NCBI RefSeq assembly: GCF_000350105.1
Contig: NZ_CAIY01000027.1
Span: 124,001-188,000 of the forward strand
DNA from: Richelia intracellularis HH01
GTDB taxonomy: Bacteria; Cyanobacteriota; Cyanobacteriia; Cyanobacteriales; Nostocaceae
Reading direction: 5' to 3'
Length of the DNA stretch: 64,000 nucleotides
Shown here: positions 30,092 to 40,471 of the stretch, piece after piece
Position numbering within the stretch: position 1 is the stretch's first letter
How the letters are laid out: every line of letters starts with the position of its first letter
Translations under genes and position numbers: made by a program
Notes under the pieces: generated by a model
The model's database searches: none
What the model was told of the DNA's origin: nothing
What the model saw: the letters and a program-made list of their open reading frames with translations, nothing else

Positions 30092-30673
30092 CTACAATTG
30101 CTTGAACTTCCATAAATAACTGGATAATAAGTTAGTAAATATATGAGCTACAGTTGGTACTAACAGATTACCACTCAGAATTGCACTATACCCTAACAAT
30201 AATCCAATGATAGTTGCCCAAATGACATATGACCATTGCTGGGAATTACTTAGGTGTAATATGCCAAAGCAAAGACTGGACAAAATTACGGCGAGGTGGC
30301 TCATCCCTAATCCTGGTAACATAATACCCCGAAATAATAATTCTTCACTTAATCCTGGTAATAAACCTAACCAAATTAAATCTGGTAATACCAATGGTTT
30401 AAGAATAACTTCTAGATAGTAATTAGCACTCCTACGATAGGAAGACCAATATTGATAAATTAAACTGCTGAAGCCAGTAATACATAACCCAAGGCCGAGA
30501 CCAAGAGAAAAATCTTGGGGAGACCAACGCCAAGACATAAGGGGAATACCACCAATGTGAAGCCACAATTTGGCAACTGCCCATAATAAAATGGCAGTTA
30601 CACCCATAGCAACGAGTACTTGAATACGGCTAAGATATGGAATTTCTGGTTCTTGTTTTTCAATCACGGGCAT
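30092..30673 (-). CDS. CPBP family intramembrane glutamic protease
   Basis: A membrane protein of 193 aa with about six hydrophobic segments. The three CPBP (Rce1/Abi-like) motifs are intact: SEELLFRG (EExxxR), FGILHLS (FxxxH) and HIFTNLLSS (HxxxN). These place the active site within the membrane. Cyanobacterial and plastid members process prenylated or membrane proteins, with substrates mostly unknown. It is the last gene of a tight operon folK - DUF3326 - CPBP, 30 bp behind the DUF3326 gene, and converges on the coiled-coil gene. Confidence 0.9.
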   Translation of the reverse strand: MPVIEKQEPEIPYLSRIQVLVAMGVTAILLWAVAKLWLHIGGIPLMSWRWSPQDFSLGLGLGLCITGFSSLIYQYWSSYRRSANYYLEVILKPLVLPDLIWLGLLPGLSEELLFRGIMLPGLGMSHLAVILSSLCFGILHLSNSQQWSYVIWATIIGLLLGYSAILSGNLLVPTVAHIFTNLLSSYLWKFKQL

Positions 30674-30703
30674 TAGGATGGGGGTAGCTTATATTACTAG
30701 TAA

Positions 30704-31777
30704 CTAAATAACCATTGGCTGTAAAGAGGAGATGGTGGGGTTAAGAGTCAAAGGGTCAATACCTGCTTTATGTGCCACTATCACACCTACAGCTTCCAAA
30801 TAGGATCTAACCTGGATTGGTTCTATGCCTATGAGTTGGGGGTAAACTTGTATCTTCGTTTGGTTTTCTTCAACTGTGATTATTTGACATTGCTTCTGAC
30901 TTAAGTTTAACAAAGTACTATTACCACATGCACTAGCTGGTAGAACTACTGAATTGATTTGTTCTGCCCAAATGCTTAGATGGTCAACAATTGTACCAGT
31001 TTTATTTAAAGATTTTCTGGTTATGAATTGAGGAGCGTGGCTTAATCCTACGAGTACACTGGGTAGAAAAGTGTGTCCTAATTCTTCTGCTGCTGTACGG
31101 GGTGATACATTTCTCTCTAAGGGTAAGGGTAAAAACGTGGGTGCATGGGCACATGGTATTTGAAAATGTCGTACAACTAAATGACTAATTACCGCTTCTG
31201 CACCAGCTATGGGATCTATTCCTTGTCCCAGTCGATAGTTTTTATCTACCTCACTATCAATTTCATCGGGGAACCTAGTAACAACAGCAATTGCAGTTGC
31301 ACCTGCTTTTTTTATTAATACCTCTGCACCCCGTAATAAACTATCAGGGTTGCCAATTGTCCCCCAGCTTATACCTGATTCTGATATACGTAATTCTATA
31401 TTTAAAGGAGCATCTGTAATAACATAATCGGTCAAAGACAAACCCAAGGTTCCTCTCGCAGCATCAGCAGCTTGCAGTTGGCGTAACTGTAACTCCGACT
31501 CGATACCTTGGTCTAAAAGTAAACCAATTTTGTTTTGATGGACTGGGTAGAGACCCCAATCACCGGCTGTAAATTTATCTAGTCCGTAACCCTCAACATA
31601 CAAAGTATTGGGGAAATTCCAGTAGAGGCAGGCTCCATTGAGAACATTAGGATGGGTTATTAAGCGCTCACAAACCTGTGACAAAACTCTGGCAACAGGT
31701 ATAGCATCACCAGCATAACCCCCAATAGATGCACCAATACCACTAGGAATAATGAGAATAGCTGTATAGGGTAGCAT
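30704..31777 (-). CDS. DUF3326 family protein (357 aa)
   Basis: The sequence follows the cyanobacterial and plastid DUF3326 family over its full length: IIPSGIGASIGGYAGDAIP start, HPNVLNGACLYW, NTLYVEGYGLDKF, GQGIDPIAGAEAVISHLVVR, PCAHAPTF and the VLPASACGNS region. Function is unknown. No transmembrane segments are evident apart from a hydrophobic N-terminal stretch. The conserved Gly/His/Cys-rich motifs suggest an enzyme. It sits in an operon between folK (34 bp upstream) and the CPBP protease (30 bp downstream). Confidence 0.85.
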   Translation of the reverse strand: MLPYTAILIIPSGIGASIGGYAGDAIPVARVLSQVCERLITHPNVLNGACLYWNFPNTLYVEGYGLDKFTAGDWGLYPVHQNKIGLLLDQGIESELQLRQLQAADAARGTLGLSLTDYVITDAPLNIELRISESGISWGTIGNPDSLLRGAEVLIKKAGATAIAVVTRFPDEIDSEVDKNYRLGQGIDPIAGAEAVISHLVVRHFQIPCAHAPTFLPLPLERNVSPRTAAEELGHTFLPSVLVGLSHAPQFITRKSLNKTGTIVDHLSIWAEQINSVVLPASACGNSTLLNLSQKQCQIITVEENQTKIQVYPQLIGIEPIQVRSYLEAVGVIVAHKAGIDPLTLNPTISSLQPMVI

Positions 31778-31811
31778 TAACTTCTATTTGTGGATTGAGA
31801 GACTAATATCT

Positions 31812-32393
31812 CTACCTTTTTGACTGGTAGGGATTATATATACCTTCACCTTTATTTTTTACCATTTTTACAAGATGTACGTCACCACACTCAACATCAT
31901 GAAGTAAGTATTGAATCGTACATCCAGAGATTGGTTCTATCCAATTTGGCGCTATTTCTGATAGAGGTACTAAAACAAAAGAACGATCAATCATCCGAGG
32001 ATGGGGAATTTGCAGAGTTGGAGTATCTAAAATCAAATCTTCATAAAGCAACAAATCTAAATCTAATGTTCTGGGTCCCCAATGCTCTTGGCGCTTCCGA
32101 CCAAATTGATTCTCAACGAACAATAGTTTCTTTAATAATAATCGTGGTGCAATCTCCACTTCTAATAGAGCACATGCATTAAAGTAATCTGGTTGGGAAG
32201 GACCAACTGCTTTAGTTTTATACCAACTAGAATGCGATTTTACCCTGATTCCAGATATATGAGACAATTGACTTAAAGCTCCTTCCAAAATACCTAGGGA
32301 GTCGCCCAAATTACTACCTAGAGCAACTGCACACTTACAGCTGTGATTAGTCTTCTGGCGGTCCCATTTTAATAATAATGATGTATTCTTCAT
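31812..32393 (-). CDS. folK: FolK, HPPK (6-hydroxymethyl-dihydropterin pyrophosphokinase)
   Basis: HPPK transfers pyrophosphate from ATP to 6-hydroxymethyl-7,8-dihydropterin in folate synthesis. Motifs are intact: VALGSNLGDSLG, GPSQPDYFNACALLE, FGRKRQEHWGPRTLDLDLLLY and IPHPRMIDRSFVLVPLSEIAP. At 193 aa it has a ~20-residue N-terminal extension before the conserved CAVALGSN. It is the first gene of an operon with DUF3326 and the CPBP protease. Confidence 0.95.
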   Translation of the reverse strand: MKNTSLLLKWDRQKTNHSCKCAVALGSNLGDSLGILEGALSQLSHISGIRVKSHSSWYKTKAVGPSQPDYFNACALLEVEIAPRLLLKKLLFVENQFGRKRQEHWGPRTLDLDLLLYEDLILDTPTLQIPHPRMIDRSFVLVPLSEIAPNWIEPISGCTIQYLLHDVECGDVHLVKMVKNKGEGIYNPYQSKR

Positions 32394-32498
32394 CAGTTAT
32401 ATCTAGTATTACTCATATGAAAGCAATAATAAAAGTATAGATTTCCCTAAAGCCACAAAGAAAATACTTATTTTTCAACGAGTTTATTTTTAAAACCC

Positions 32499-32747
32499 TT
32501 AACAAGTCATTGCGACACAATTTTGGCCTGTAAGTCTGGAAACTGCTGCTGGTAGTTGGTTGAATAAATTGACAGCAGGACTAACCCAAAACTTGAGTAA
32601 ATAATCAGTCAAACTCAGGGGTATTTTTATGGAAAAACTCAAATACCCACTAATTAGCTGAAGGTAACAAATCATAAAGTAAAGTGGCAAGTTAATTATT
32701 GGAGATATTCGCAACGTGTTATTTAACATTGATGCATCATGACTCAT
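32499..32747 (-). CDS. possible small membrane-associated protein or remnant (82 aa)
   Basis: The 82-codon frame has two hydrophobic stretches (INLPLYFMICYLQLISGYL and a LLKFWVSPAVNLF segment) and an unusually non-repetitive C-terminus with Pro, Ala, Arg and Cys. Base composition is somewhat less AT-rich than the surroundings. There is no Shine-Dalgarno sequence, and the frame is open ~19 codons upstream of the ATG, so the true N-terminus may lie further up or be lost. I recognise no family. It could be a small real gene or a decayed one. Confidence 0.25.
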   Translation of the reverse strand: MSHDASMLNNTLRISPIINLPLYFMICYLQLISGYLSFSIKIPLSLTDYLLKFWVSPAVNLFNQLPAAVSRLTGQNCVAMTC

Positions 32748-33449
32748 AAGCCAGCGTAAATAAATCTTATAAGGCAGGTGGTTGAAAATATTGCGAAACT
32801 AAAGAGGGACTTATTTAATAAAAATGAAAGGAGCCTTATTGGAGTTTTTTATATTTATACTCAGAAGTATACAGCATAGTAGATAAAACCTAATTATATT
32901 TCATTGATAAGGTAGTAATCCATCGATTAGTGATATTCAAAAAATAATTACTTGGCCAAATATAAATATATTTCTATAGTGTAAAGATCCTTAAACCTTC
33001 GAATAAGTAAACAGCTCCTTATAAAAATTGTTAACAGACTAATTTGACCAATGGCAATTTCAGAATTTAAATGGGCTATGATTGTAGAAATAAACCTCGT
33101 GCTTGCGAATAATAGCTATGTTAGCAGTCACAATAGGTTTTATTCTGTTATGCAGTTAGAAAGCTAGTTAAAATATATATCTAAACTTTATATATATAAA
33201 TACTACTAAGAGAAGCATCGACTATAAATGCTGCTACTTTACCTTCGATTGTGGGTGCATATCGACCAAAAAAATTTTATACAGGTTTCTTTCTAAATCG
33301 GATAACTATGTAAAATAACCTCACGAATTTGCGATTATAGTTACTGTGAGAATTTTTCCTAAAGTGAACTTCGAATTGATTATTAAGTAAGCGAGAATAA
33401 TAGAAGTAAAATATGAAGAGGCTCAACTCAATGTGTTCTTTTGAATTTA

Positions 33450-33500
33450 GTTACTGCAAGCACTGATGAGACTAATAGTCTCATCAGTGCTTGCAGTAAC
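33450..33500. repeat. perfect inverted repeat, 24-bp arms, 3-base loop
   Basis: The arms 33450-33473 and 33477-33500 are exact reverse complements. The repeat is ~800 bp beyond the stop of the aspartyl hydroxylase gene and 1.06 kb from the folK start, so it is not obviously tied to either. No T-run follows. Confidence 0.95.
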
Positions 33501-34301
33501 TTTGCCAACATAATAAATTTATGAGATTAGGAGTATTACCAACTTCTAAAACAAGTAATTTGGTCGAAAAATATAAACCCAAATAATATTCATATAAAAA
33601 TATTATTTCTGTTATTTTCTGGTATATTTAATTGTTTTTTACTTTCATTCAAAGTGTACCTACCAATCCTTATATTATCAATAACTAGAAAAATATTTAC
33701 TACAAATAAAACTAAGGAGATATGGTTAATATCATATATTTCTAAATAAGATAATCTCCTGAGATTTAGTTAGGTGATAATAATAATTAAGAATTTAGGT
33801 CATTAATACTACTGACTTTGACTTGGTGAATATTTATGAAAAGAATGAGCATATAGGTAAAAATAAAGTCAAGCCAGTCAAACTACAATGGCTAATTGAT
33901 AAAAGTGCAATGGTAATCTATAATTTTATAAGTCTTAGAGAAATAAAAATATCAGACTACTAAGCTGGAAGCTGTGATTATAGGAAGCTCTTATTGTTAA
34001 AAGAGTTTTTTGTCATTCTATTATGTTTCTTATGAAGTTAATATAATGTAATTTTTAATTACCAGCAATATTCTTATTGTAAGATGTCAAGATAAGGCTA
34101 GCAAGTTTCAATTAGTATCTGGAAAAATTTAAGGTCTATCACAAATACCCAGTATGGGCAAAAAAGCTTCCCCATAATACCTACCCCAGTAGCTAAATAT
34201 ACTGCCTGAGATACTTTCCTCTTGTAAGTATAAAAGGGTTGAATCAATATTACTGAATAACTAACAGTAACCCATGCGGGGAGGAGTGATTCATAAAGTT
34301 T

Positions 34302-35069
34302 TTACTTAAGATTTTCCCCTGCTTCTTTTTCAATCCTATTTGCTATTTTCCTTTCCCAATGTTCGTGATTCTTCTGTGCTTCCTGAATCATGGGTGATGC
34401 AGCAATTAATCTATTGACAAGCCAGTTGACCATAGATATTGGAAATCCTAAAGGTCGGGCAACATCTAAAAATAGCACCACGCGATAACCATCAGTATCG
34501 TTCACAACTTCATGGTAGAAGGTATCATCGAAAATCAAACTTTTCCCTTCTTCCCAATAAGCTACTTGATCTGCAATCCGAATCCAACAATTAACTTTTG
34601 GCTTGGGAACTATTAGTCCTAAATGATAGCGGATGATACCCTTGTGTTTCCCCCTATGTTCGGGAATATGCTTCCCAGGAGCAAGGATGGAGAAAAATGC
34701 TACCTTCATTCCCGGTATTTTTTCCAGAAGTTTAGTGGTTTTAGGACAGTAATCACAATTCTTTTTAACCTTGAAACCAAAGGCATAGAAGAAGTATGTT
34801 TTCCAGAGATTATCCTTGGCAATACGAGATTGTCTCTTGACAATATCCTGGAAGTTAGGTAAATCGTCCACATTTTGCAGTACTTCTTCTAATTCCTTGC
34901 GAATTACAATCCAGTTTGCTTCTAAATCTTCAGCCCAAGGAAATTGCTCATTTTCAAAAAAAACTGAGTCTCCCACTAAGGAGTATCTGCTGACTAATTT
35001 TTCTAGCCAAGAGCTTTTAATTGCATAACCTTCAAGATTTTTGATGATTGAATTTAGTAAACCTTTCAT
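34302..35069 (-). CDS. Aspartyl/asparaginyl beta-hydroxylase family protein (255 aa)
   Basis: A non-haem Fe(II)/2-oxoglutarate oxygenase of the Asp/Asn beta-hydroxylase family (PF05118 type). The double-stranded beta-helix core is visible from the PGMKVAFFSILAPGKHIPEHRGKH segment (metal- and 2-OG-binding face) through RYHLGLIVP to the distal histidine in DDTFYHEVVNDTDGYRVVLFLDVARP. A C-terminal helical, charged tail follows (~225-255). The bacterial substrate is generally unknown; some members modify lipids or peptides. It is monocistronic. Confidence 0.88.
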   Translation of the reverse strand: MKGLLNSIIKNLEGYAIKSSWLEKLVSRYSLVGDSVFFENEQFPWAEDLEANWIVIRKELEEVLQNVDDLPNFQDIVKRQSRIAKDNLWKTYFFYAFGFKVKKNCDYCPKTTKLLEKIPGMKVAFFSILAPGKHIPEHRGKHKGIIRYHLGLIVPKPKVNCWIRIADQVAYWEEGKSLIFDDTFYHEVVNDTDGYRVVLFLDVARPLGFPISMVNWLVNRLIAASPMIQEAQKNHEHWERKIANRIEKEAGENLK

Positions 35070-36558
35070 TAGGAAAATATATCTTATCAGGGGGGGAATA
35101 GGTAATAGTTTTATGATTGTGAACTAGTCTATTCTAGCCCTGTGTTGATTACTATATTACTTACATACAATGTTTTCTATACTGCTAAAAGTTGAAACAT
35201 TTAGGAAATATATAAGATCTTAAACTAAAAACCCGTAATTTTATACTGGTTTCAGGATATCAATAAATTGAACTCCCACAACCCAGCAAATGTAATTATT
35301 TTAATACCTATATAACTAAGTAGCCTGATTTCATAAACTATATGTAACCTAATATAGGGTTTCAATGTGACAGGAGCATGTTGAAAATTACATGATGTGA
35401 TTGACTAAATTCTAAATTTTCATACTGTTTGGAGGTTCTACTTAGGAAGGTCAAGTATGTCAGTTATGATTTACTCGAACTTATCCAAAGGATTAATTAG
35501 TTCTTCAAGATAGTCCAACTTAGGTTCTGTATTCTACAGCCTGTAACTAATTCATGCATTAAATCATAGCTTAGCCAACATTGACATAAAATAAAAATTA
35601 TCATTAGACTAAATGTTACCTAAAATCCGACTTAACACGAAGCGATAAATAATTCGTATAGCAGATTCCATAATCAGGGTTTATCTCTTCCTTGTACAAG
35701 AAACTGCGTCAAAATATAGGGTACTTGTTTTTTATGAGCAGTAATTGGTATTGACACAAGACTTTCTAGTTTGACTTAGTTATTGCTTGTATCATTTACT
35801 CTTAGTTCAATGCCCACTTAACTCTTATCATTTCTTCATCTGGCTTAATTTCTAAACCACCCTATTGTAGCTAATTATTCTTTGAGTTGAGACAATGCCA
35901 ATAGATTTGCTAAATAAATAATAAAACCTATCAGATGCATAAAACTCTTGATAAAATCTCATATACTAAGTTTTTTAGATTGACAAATTGCCCTTTCACC
36001 CGAGTAATTTACTCTATCTTACCAATCATGAATAAAAATGATTTTTTGTATTCATGATTACTTTCAATCTATAAGGAACGGAAGGAAAATATACATTTAA
36101 TATTTATGGTATGAAACAGAGTCTAATTGTTATTAATAGATATAAACTATAAATGAAGAAATGAAGACACGAACCACCAACTATAGTACAAATGAGATAT
36201 TTTTTGGGGAGTCGTTGTAGGATAATTTTATACCCAGATATTTGGTTTATGTCTATTTAGCACTGTACAAAGTAAAATTGGTGTATTCTTCGAGCTAAAT
36301 TTACCCAAATACATATTTTTATTCAAAAAATTTTGGAAAAGGCCATCCAGTATCATATAGTTATGATTCCCCACATGAATTCCAGTTCAGCCATCAAATA
36401 GTCCTAATTAATATAAATAAATCATATTTGTTGATAAATTGTGAATAGCTTTTATCTAACTGATTCGGTAAATACTTTTTTGTTAATAAATCACTATCTT
36501 TAGATAGCATTTACACAATCCCATATAAATTTAGGCAAGCTATTTATTAATGATTATT
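35070..36558. other. 1.5-kb gap
   Basis: No gene seen. Contains an inverted repeat with 11-bp arms (36024-36034 with 36049-36059) and a T-rich loop. Confidence 0.6.
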
Positions 36559-38256
36559 TTAAGTTGTGAACTGGCAATCCCCAGGTAATCTTACTTCTTG
36601 TTGTATAAGAATTCCACTCAACATTTTCCTATCTTCACTAACATGAGCGAATTTGAACTGCGAATCAGAAATACCTCTCTTGAGAGATCTTTGTCGTATT
36701 TTAGCAAAACTACCATGTGCGACGATACGCAGTCTAGGAGGTGGTACGATATTATTTTTTCTTTTGTCTTGATAGGATATATTTGCTTGCTGCAGCTTAT
36801 TATCAAACTCAGCTAAAAATCTTTCTGGGTCCCTAATTTCAGAACCAGGAATTAGCTCAATATTTAACAAATAATGGGCTGGTAATTCATGCTCTGAGAG
36901 GGTGATGCAAAAATTTTCCAGGGGTAAATTAAATTCCTTCTGTAATTGTTGCATTACTTGGATGGCATGAAATTCACTAGTTTTTTCAGTAGTAGAAGAT
37001 AATAAGCCTCCTACCCGGTGGCGGAAACTAATTAATGGTGTTTGATTAAAAAAACCAACAACTTCTATCACATCGCCAATATCATAGCGGTATAGACCAC
37101 TATAGTTGGTTACCAAAATTCGGTAATGTTGACCAACCTGAAGTTCTTGAGGCAATAGAGTTTTGGGATCTTCTATATTCCATTGTTCTGGGGGAATAAA
37201 TTCAAAAAATCCGCTATCAATTGCTAAAATTACGCCGTCATTATTAAATTCATGATAAATGCCGAACGTAGCTTCTGATGATGCATAAATACCACCAAAT
37301 ATTGGTATATCACCAAAGTAGTCAGGAAAACGTTCAAAATAAAAATTGGAAGTGCCACCACGGGCCGTAATTATAAAAGAAAGGTTCGGCCATGCTAACT
37401 GGGGTGTCAGTTTCCCTTCACTTTTTAGGATCTGTTCTAATCGCATTGCTCGTTGGGGTAATGGAGAAAATTGTCGTTGTAGCTTTACCCTTAAATTTGG
37501 TTCTAATTGTAGCCATGGTGCAATCTTTCCAGTTTTCAAGTTGTGAATTAACTCTTCTGCATGAGAGTTAAGATAATTAGCCAATTGTAAGCCTAATATG
37601 GGAAAATTTGCCCCAATTATACGCATATTGCAATTTCTTAAGGCAAACAGCAGACACACATAGTAACGAGTTCTTGGCTCTATTGGTAGTAGGGTTTCGT
37701 AGGGATGGGCAAAGAGTTGTTGGTAGAGCATTTTATTTAAGCGCAAATCACCTGCACTGATGTGACCAAATGGAATACCTCCACTGCTACTACCAATCAG
37801 CTTTACTGAACTTGTAAGTAGCAATTTACCTATGGGTAAATTGCATTTGTGTGCTGCTTCTGTGATAAAGCCAATACCCACTTGATTTGTATGATTGAGA
37901 ACTTGACGTGATCGCTTAGTAACGGGAATTAATTTCTGCTTTCCTGTAGAACCACTGGTAAGATTGAGATATACCACTGGATCTGGTGTGAGAATGTTAG
38001 GCTCCCCTTTAGCTATTTTCTCAATGTAGGTTTCATAATTCCTGTAGGATTGTACTGGTAACCTCTGGCGGAACTGATCAATATTTTTAATATCCCCCAG
38101 TCCATACTTTTTCCCCAGTTCAGTTCCCTGATAAGCATAGAGTAGTGAATACAAAAATTTTTCCTGAAAAAAGCTTACTTTCCTAGTTCTACGGACAAAA
38201 CTGGCTTTTCTGATTTTACCTATACTAGTAAGTGTTGGTAGTACTAAATTTTTCAT
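36559..38256 (-). CDS. GH3-family acyl-adenylate-forming amidosynthetase
   Basis: A full-length (565 aa) member of the GH3 family, named from plant auxin- and jasmonate-conjugating enzymes that adenylate a carboxylic acid and join it to an amino acid. The ATP-binding loop LNLTSGSTGKQKLIPVTK (~97-114) is intact, as are IFGGIYASSEATFGI (adenine/acyl loop) and the YRYDIGDVIEVVGF hinge motif. Bacterial substrates are mostly undefined. A hormone-related role in a host-associated cyanobacterium would be speculation. It is monocistronic, divergent from the devC-like gene. Confidence 0.88.
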   Translation of the reverse strand: MKNLVLPTLTSIGKIRKASFVRRTRKVSFFQEKFLYSLLYAYQGTELGKKYGLGDIKNIDQFRQRLPVQSYRNYETYIEKIAKGEPNILTPDPVVYLNLTSGSTGKQKLIPVTKRSRQVLNHTNQVGIGFITEAAHKCNLPIGKLLLTSSVKLIGSSSGGIPFGHISAGDLRLNKMLYQQLFAHPYETLLPIEPRTRYYVCLLFALRNCNMRIIGANFPILGLQLANYLNSHAEELIHNLKTGKIAPWLQLEPNLRVKLQRQFSPLPQRAMRLEQILKSEGKLTPQLAWPNLSFIITARGGTSNFYFERFPDYFGDIPIFGGIYASSEATFGIYHEFNNDGVILAIDSGFFEFIPPEQWNIEDPKTLLPQELQVGQHYRILVTNYSGLYRYDIGDVIEVVGFFNQTPLISFRHRVGGLLSSTTEKTSEFHAIQVMQQLQKEFNLPLENFCITLSEHELPAHYLLNIELIPGSEIRDPERFLAEFDNKLQQANISYQDKRKNNIVPPPRLRIVAHGSFAKIRQRSLKRGISDSQFKFAHVSEDRKMLSGILIQQEVRLPGDCQFTT

Positions 38257-38713
38257 TTGCTCTTCACTAAGACTAATTCTTAATAGAATTAGGATACTAA
38301 CTTTTTTAAACTAGGATGATTAAAATCAAAATTAATAAAGTCAAAAGTTAATAATTCATTCAATGGATATAGAAAATCAACACCATGCTTTATGCAAACT
38401 TCCTGAAAATGTATAAATGTTAATATACTAACCAATGTATACCAAAGACACTATTGCCTATAGACTATATTTTCTGTTTTCAGACCCCTGACTTAAAACA
38501 GCTAACAATTTAAAGAAAATATCCTCATCTTTGGTTGTAATATTTTCTTGTCAAAGTTTAATGGTTACCACTTAATAATAGGGCATAAAGCTAGAAGTTT
38601 TGATACTCTATACATAGAATATATGGTAAGTGGCTATTACTTATTTCCTTCTCTTAGGAAACTTGTACTATGTGTAACCTAATCTAAGTGTTTATAATTC
38701 CCAACTGGTTTGA
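38257..38713. other. 457-bp divergent promoter region GH3 / devC-like
   Basis: Holds the promoters of two outward-reading genes. A possible NtcA-like site is listed separately (38626-38640). Nothing else was seen. Confidence 0.5.
38626..38640 (+). promoter_or_regulatory. imperfect NtcA-like site upstream of devC-like gene
   Basis: GTA and TAC half-sites are separated by nine bases rather than the canonical eight. TACTAT (38666-38671), a fair -10 box, follows 25 bases later, and the gene starts at 38714. In Anabaena the devBCA operon is NtcA-dependent, which makes the site plausible, but the spacing is off by one. Confidence 0.25.
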
Positions 38714-39976
38714 ATGGTGTCTATTGCTCGTAAAAATCTTTTAGAAGATATTCCCCGTTTTTTGGTTGCCCAAGCAGGTATCATGTTTGCAGTCAGTCTG
38801 GTAACAATTCAGACGGGCATATTTCAGGGGGTAATTCATTCTACAATTTCATTAGTTACAGATTCCCCAGCAGATATTTGGATTACTTCCCGACGCATGG
38901 TACATCTAGAGTTAACTGAACCAATTTTGTTTGAAAATGTGGTCAAAGCTAGTGAAGTAAAGGGTGTAGAAAAAACAGATGCTCTGATTATTGGTTCTGC
39001 AAGATGGCTGGTTTCTGCTAGTGAAATAACAGTAGTCAAGGTCTTTGGATTTAATCCTGCTAAGGAATTACTATTTCCTGGTAAAGTCATTGAGGGCTCC
39101 GTAAAAGACCTAAAAGAACCTTACACTTTGATTGTTGATCAAAGTAAATTGAGGCCCTTGAATATTAAAAAAATTGGCGACCATGCAAGACTAGGTTCAT
39201 TATCCGCTAAAATAATTGGAATTACTCAAGATTCTCAATCCGCAGTTTCAGGCTCGTTTGTATTTTCCTCACTCGAAACTGCTAATGCCTTGATTAACTC
39301 TCGCATAACCTCCAGTGTAAATTGCAAATGGGAAGCTGAAGAATTTCTATGCGTTAATATATACAAGAAAGTTAATTCTACTCCAATAACAGACCAGCTA
39401 AAGAAATCTAATACAGTTAAACACCAACCTATTGTACTTAATACTCCCATTTCTTTTGTTTTGGTTAAGGCAAAACCGGGTGAGGACTTAAAACAATTGA
39501 AACAGAGATTACAGAAAGTAGTACCTCAAACCAGTATTTATACCAGAACAGAAATGATAGAAAAAATACGCAATTTTTGGGAAAGAAGAACAGGGATAGG
39601 ATTTATACTCGGTTTAGGAGCAGTCGTGGGCATTATCGTTGGCATTGTGATTGTGGGTCAGATTCTTTACTCTTCAGTCTCTGATCATATTAGGGAGTTT
39701 GGGACCCTGAAAGCAATGGGAGCATCCAATTATGTAATATATAGTATTATCTTTGAACAAGCTTTATGGATGGCTGGGATTGGCTATATTCCTGGAATAT
39801 TGGCCTGCTGGGGCTTGGGAACATGGACATCAGCAACACAAGGCATAGTTATACTAATCACACCAATTACAGCTGTAGGGGTTTTTGGTATTACTTTATT
39901 TATGTGTTTAAGCTCAGCCATTTTTGCTATCCAAAAAGTGAATCTTGTGGATCCGGCAATTGTATTTAAAGCTTAG
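38714..39976 (+). CDS. DevC-like ABC transporter permease (FtsX/MacB type)
   Basis: A 420-aa permease with the DevC/FtsX layout. One N-terminal membrane helix (~17-36) is followed by a large extracytoplasmic domain (~45-285). Three C-terminal helices follow (~294-320, ~348-372, ~378-405), and the signature SDHIREFGTLKAMGASNYVIYSII lies between the first two of them. In heterocystous cyanobacteria DevC works with the fusion protein DevB and the ATPase DevA to export heterocyst glycolipids across the cell wall. Here the permease is followed 495 bp later by a DevA-type ATPase gene, and no devB is in the window. It could be a devBCA paralogue that lacks its own membrane fusion protein. Confidence 0.85.
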   Translation: MVSIARKNLLEDIPRFLVAQAGIMFAVSLVTIQTGIFQGVIHSTISLVTDSPADIWITSRRMVHLELTEPILFENVVKASEVKGVEKTDALIIGSARWLVSASEITVVKVFGFNPAKELLFPGKVIEGSVKDLKEPYTLIVDQSKLRPLNIKKIGDHARLGSLSAKIIGITQDSQSAVSGSFVFSSLETANALINSRITSSVNCKWEAEEFLCVNIYKKVNSTPITDQLKKSNTVKHQPIVLNTPISFVLVKAKPGEDLKQLKQRLQKVVPQTSIYTRTEMIEKIRNFWERRTGIGFILGLGAVVGIIVGIVIVGQILYSSVSDHIREFGTLKAMGASNYVIYSIIFEQALWMAGIGYIPGILACWGLGTWTSATQGIVILITPITAVGVFGITLFMCLSSAIFAIQKVNLVDPAIVFKA

Positions 39977-40471
39977 TCGGATTTCCACAAAAATAATTAT
40001 TTAATCCATCTAAATGTTATGTAATTTATGTTAAAAAGTTAAATCAAAAATAGGCAAGATAAAGATTATTATTATTTATATATAACTTTTCGGTTATCAT
40101 TGATATGATTTTTTATCATCAGTAATTATAGGCAAAGTCAGCTTGATTAAACATTCTTGGCAAAAATAAAACATCATAATATATGCTATAAAAGCAATAC
40201 TGAATTGAATTTAAATATCAATTTGTAGGCCATAGCTGATCTCTAATTACTTACTTACAAACTTCCCACATGTCAATAATCTATCCCATGGAATTCTCTT
40301 CGCAGTAGTGTAAGGCAAAATTCCTACGAGAACATAACCACATATTCAAATCAAGTAAATAAACAGTAAAGTACATAAATAAATATAATCATTACTTCTC
40401 AAGTTAGAATTACAGGTAGTTCTCAAAGTTACAGATGAAAAGCTTATTATTCTAATGATCAATTAACTACA
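39977..40471. other. 495-bp spacer between devC-like and devA-like genes
   Basis: Unusually long for an operon that normally has near-contiguous genes. No gene, gene fragment or strong hairpin recognised. Confidence 0.5.

Larger units (their letters stand above)
32394..34301. other. 1.9-kb gap
   Basis: The longest gap in the window. It contains one doubtful small frame (32499-32747) and a 24-bp-arm inverted repeat (33450-33500). Otherwise nothing was recognised. Confidence 0.6.

Noticed and set aside
31820-32182. 120-codon frame antisense to folK
   Set aside because: Overlaps the conserved folK gene and has no family features of its own.
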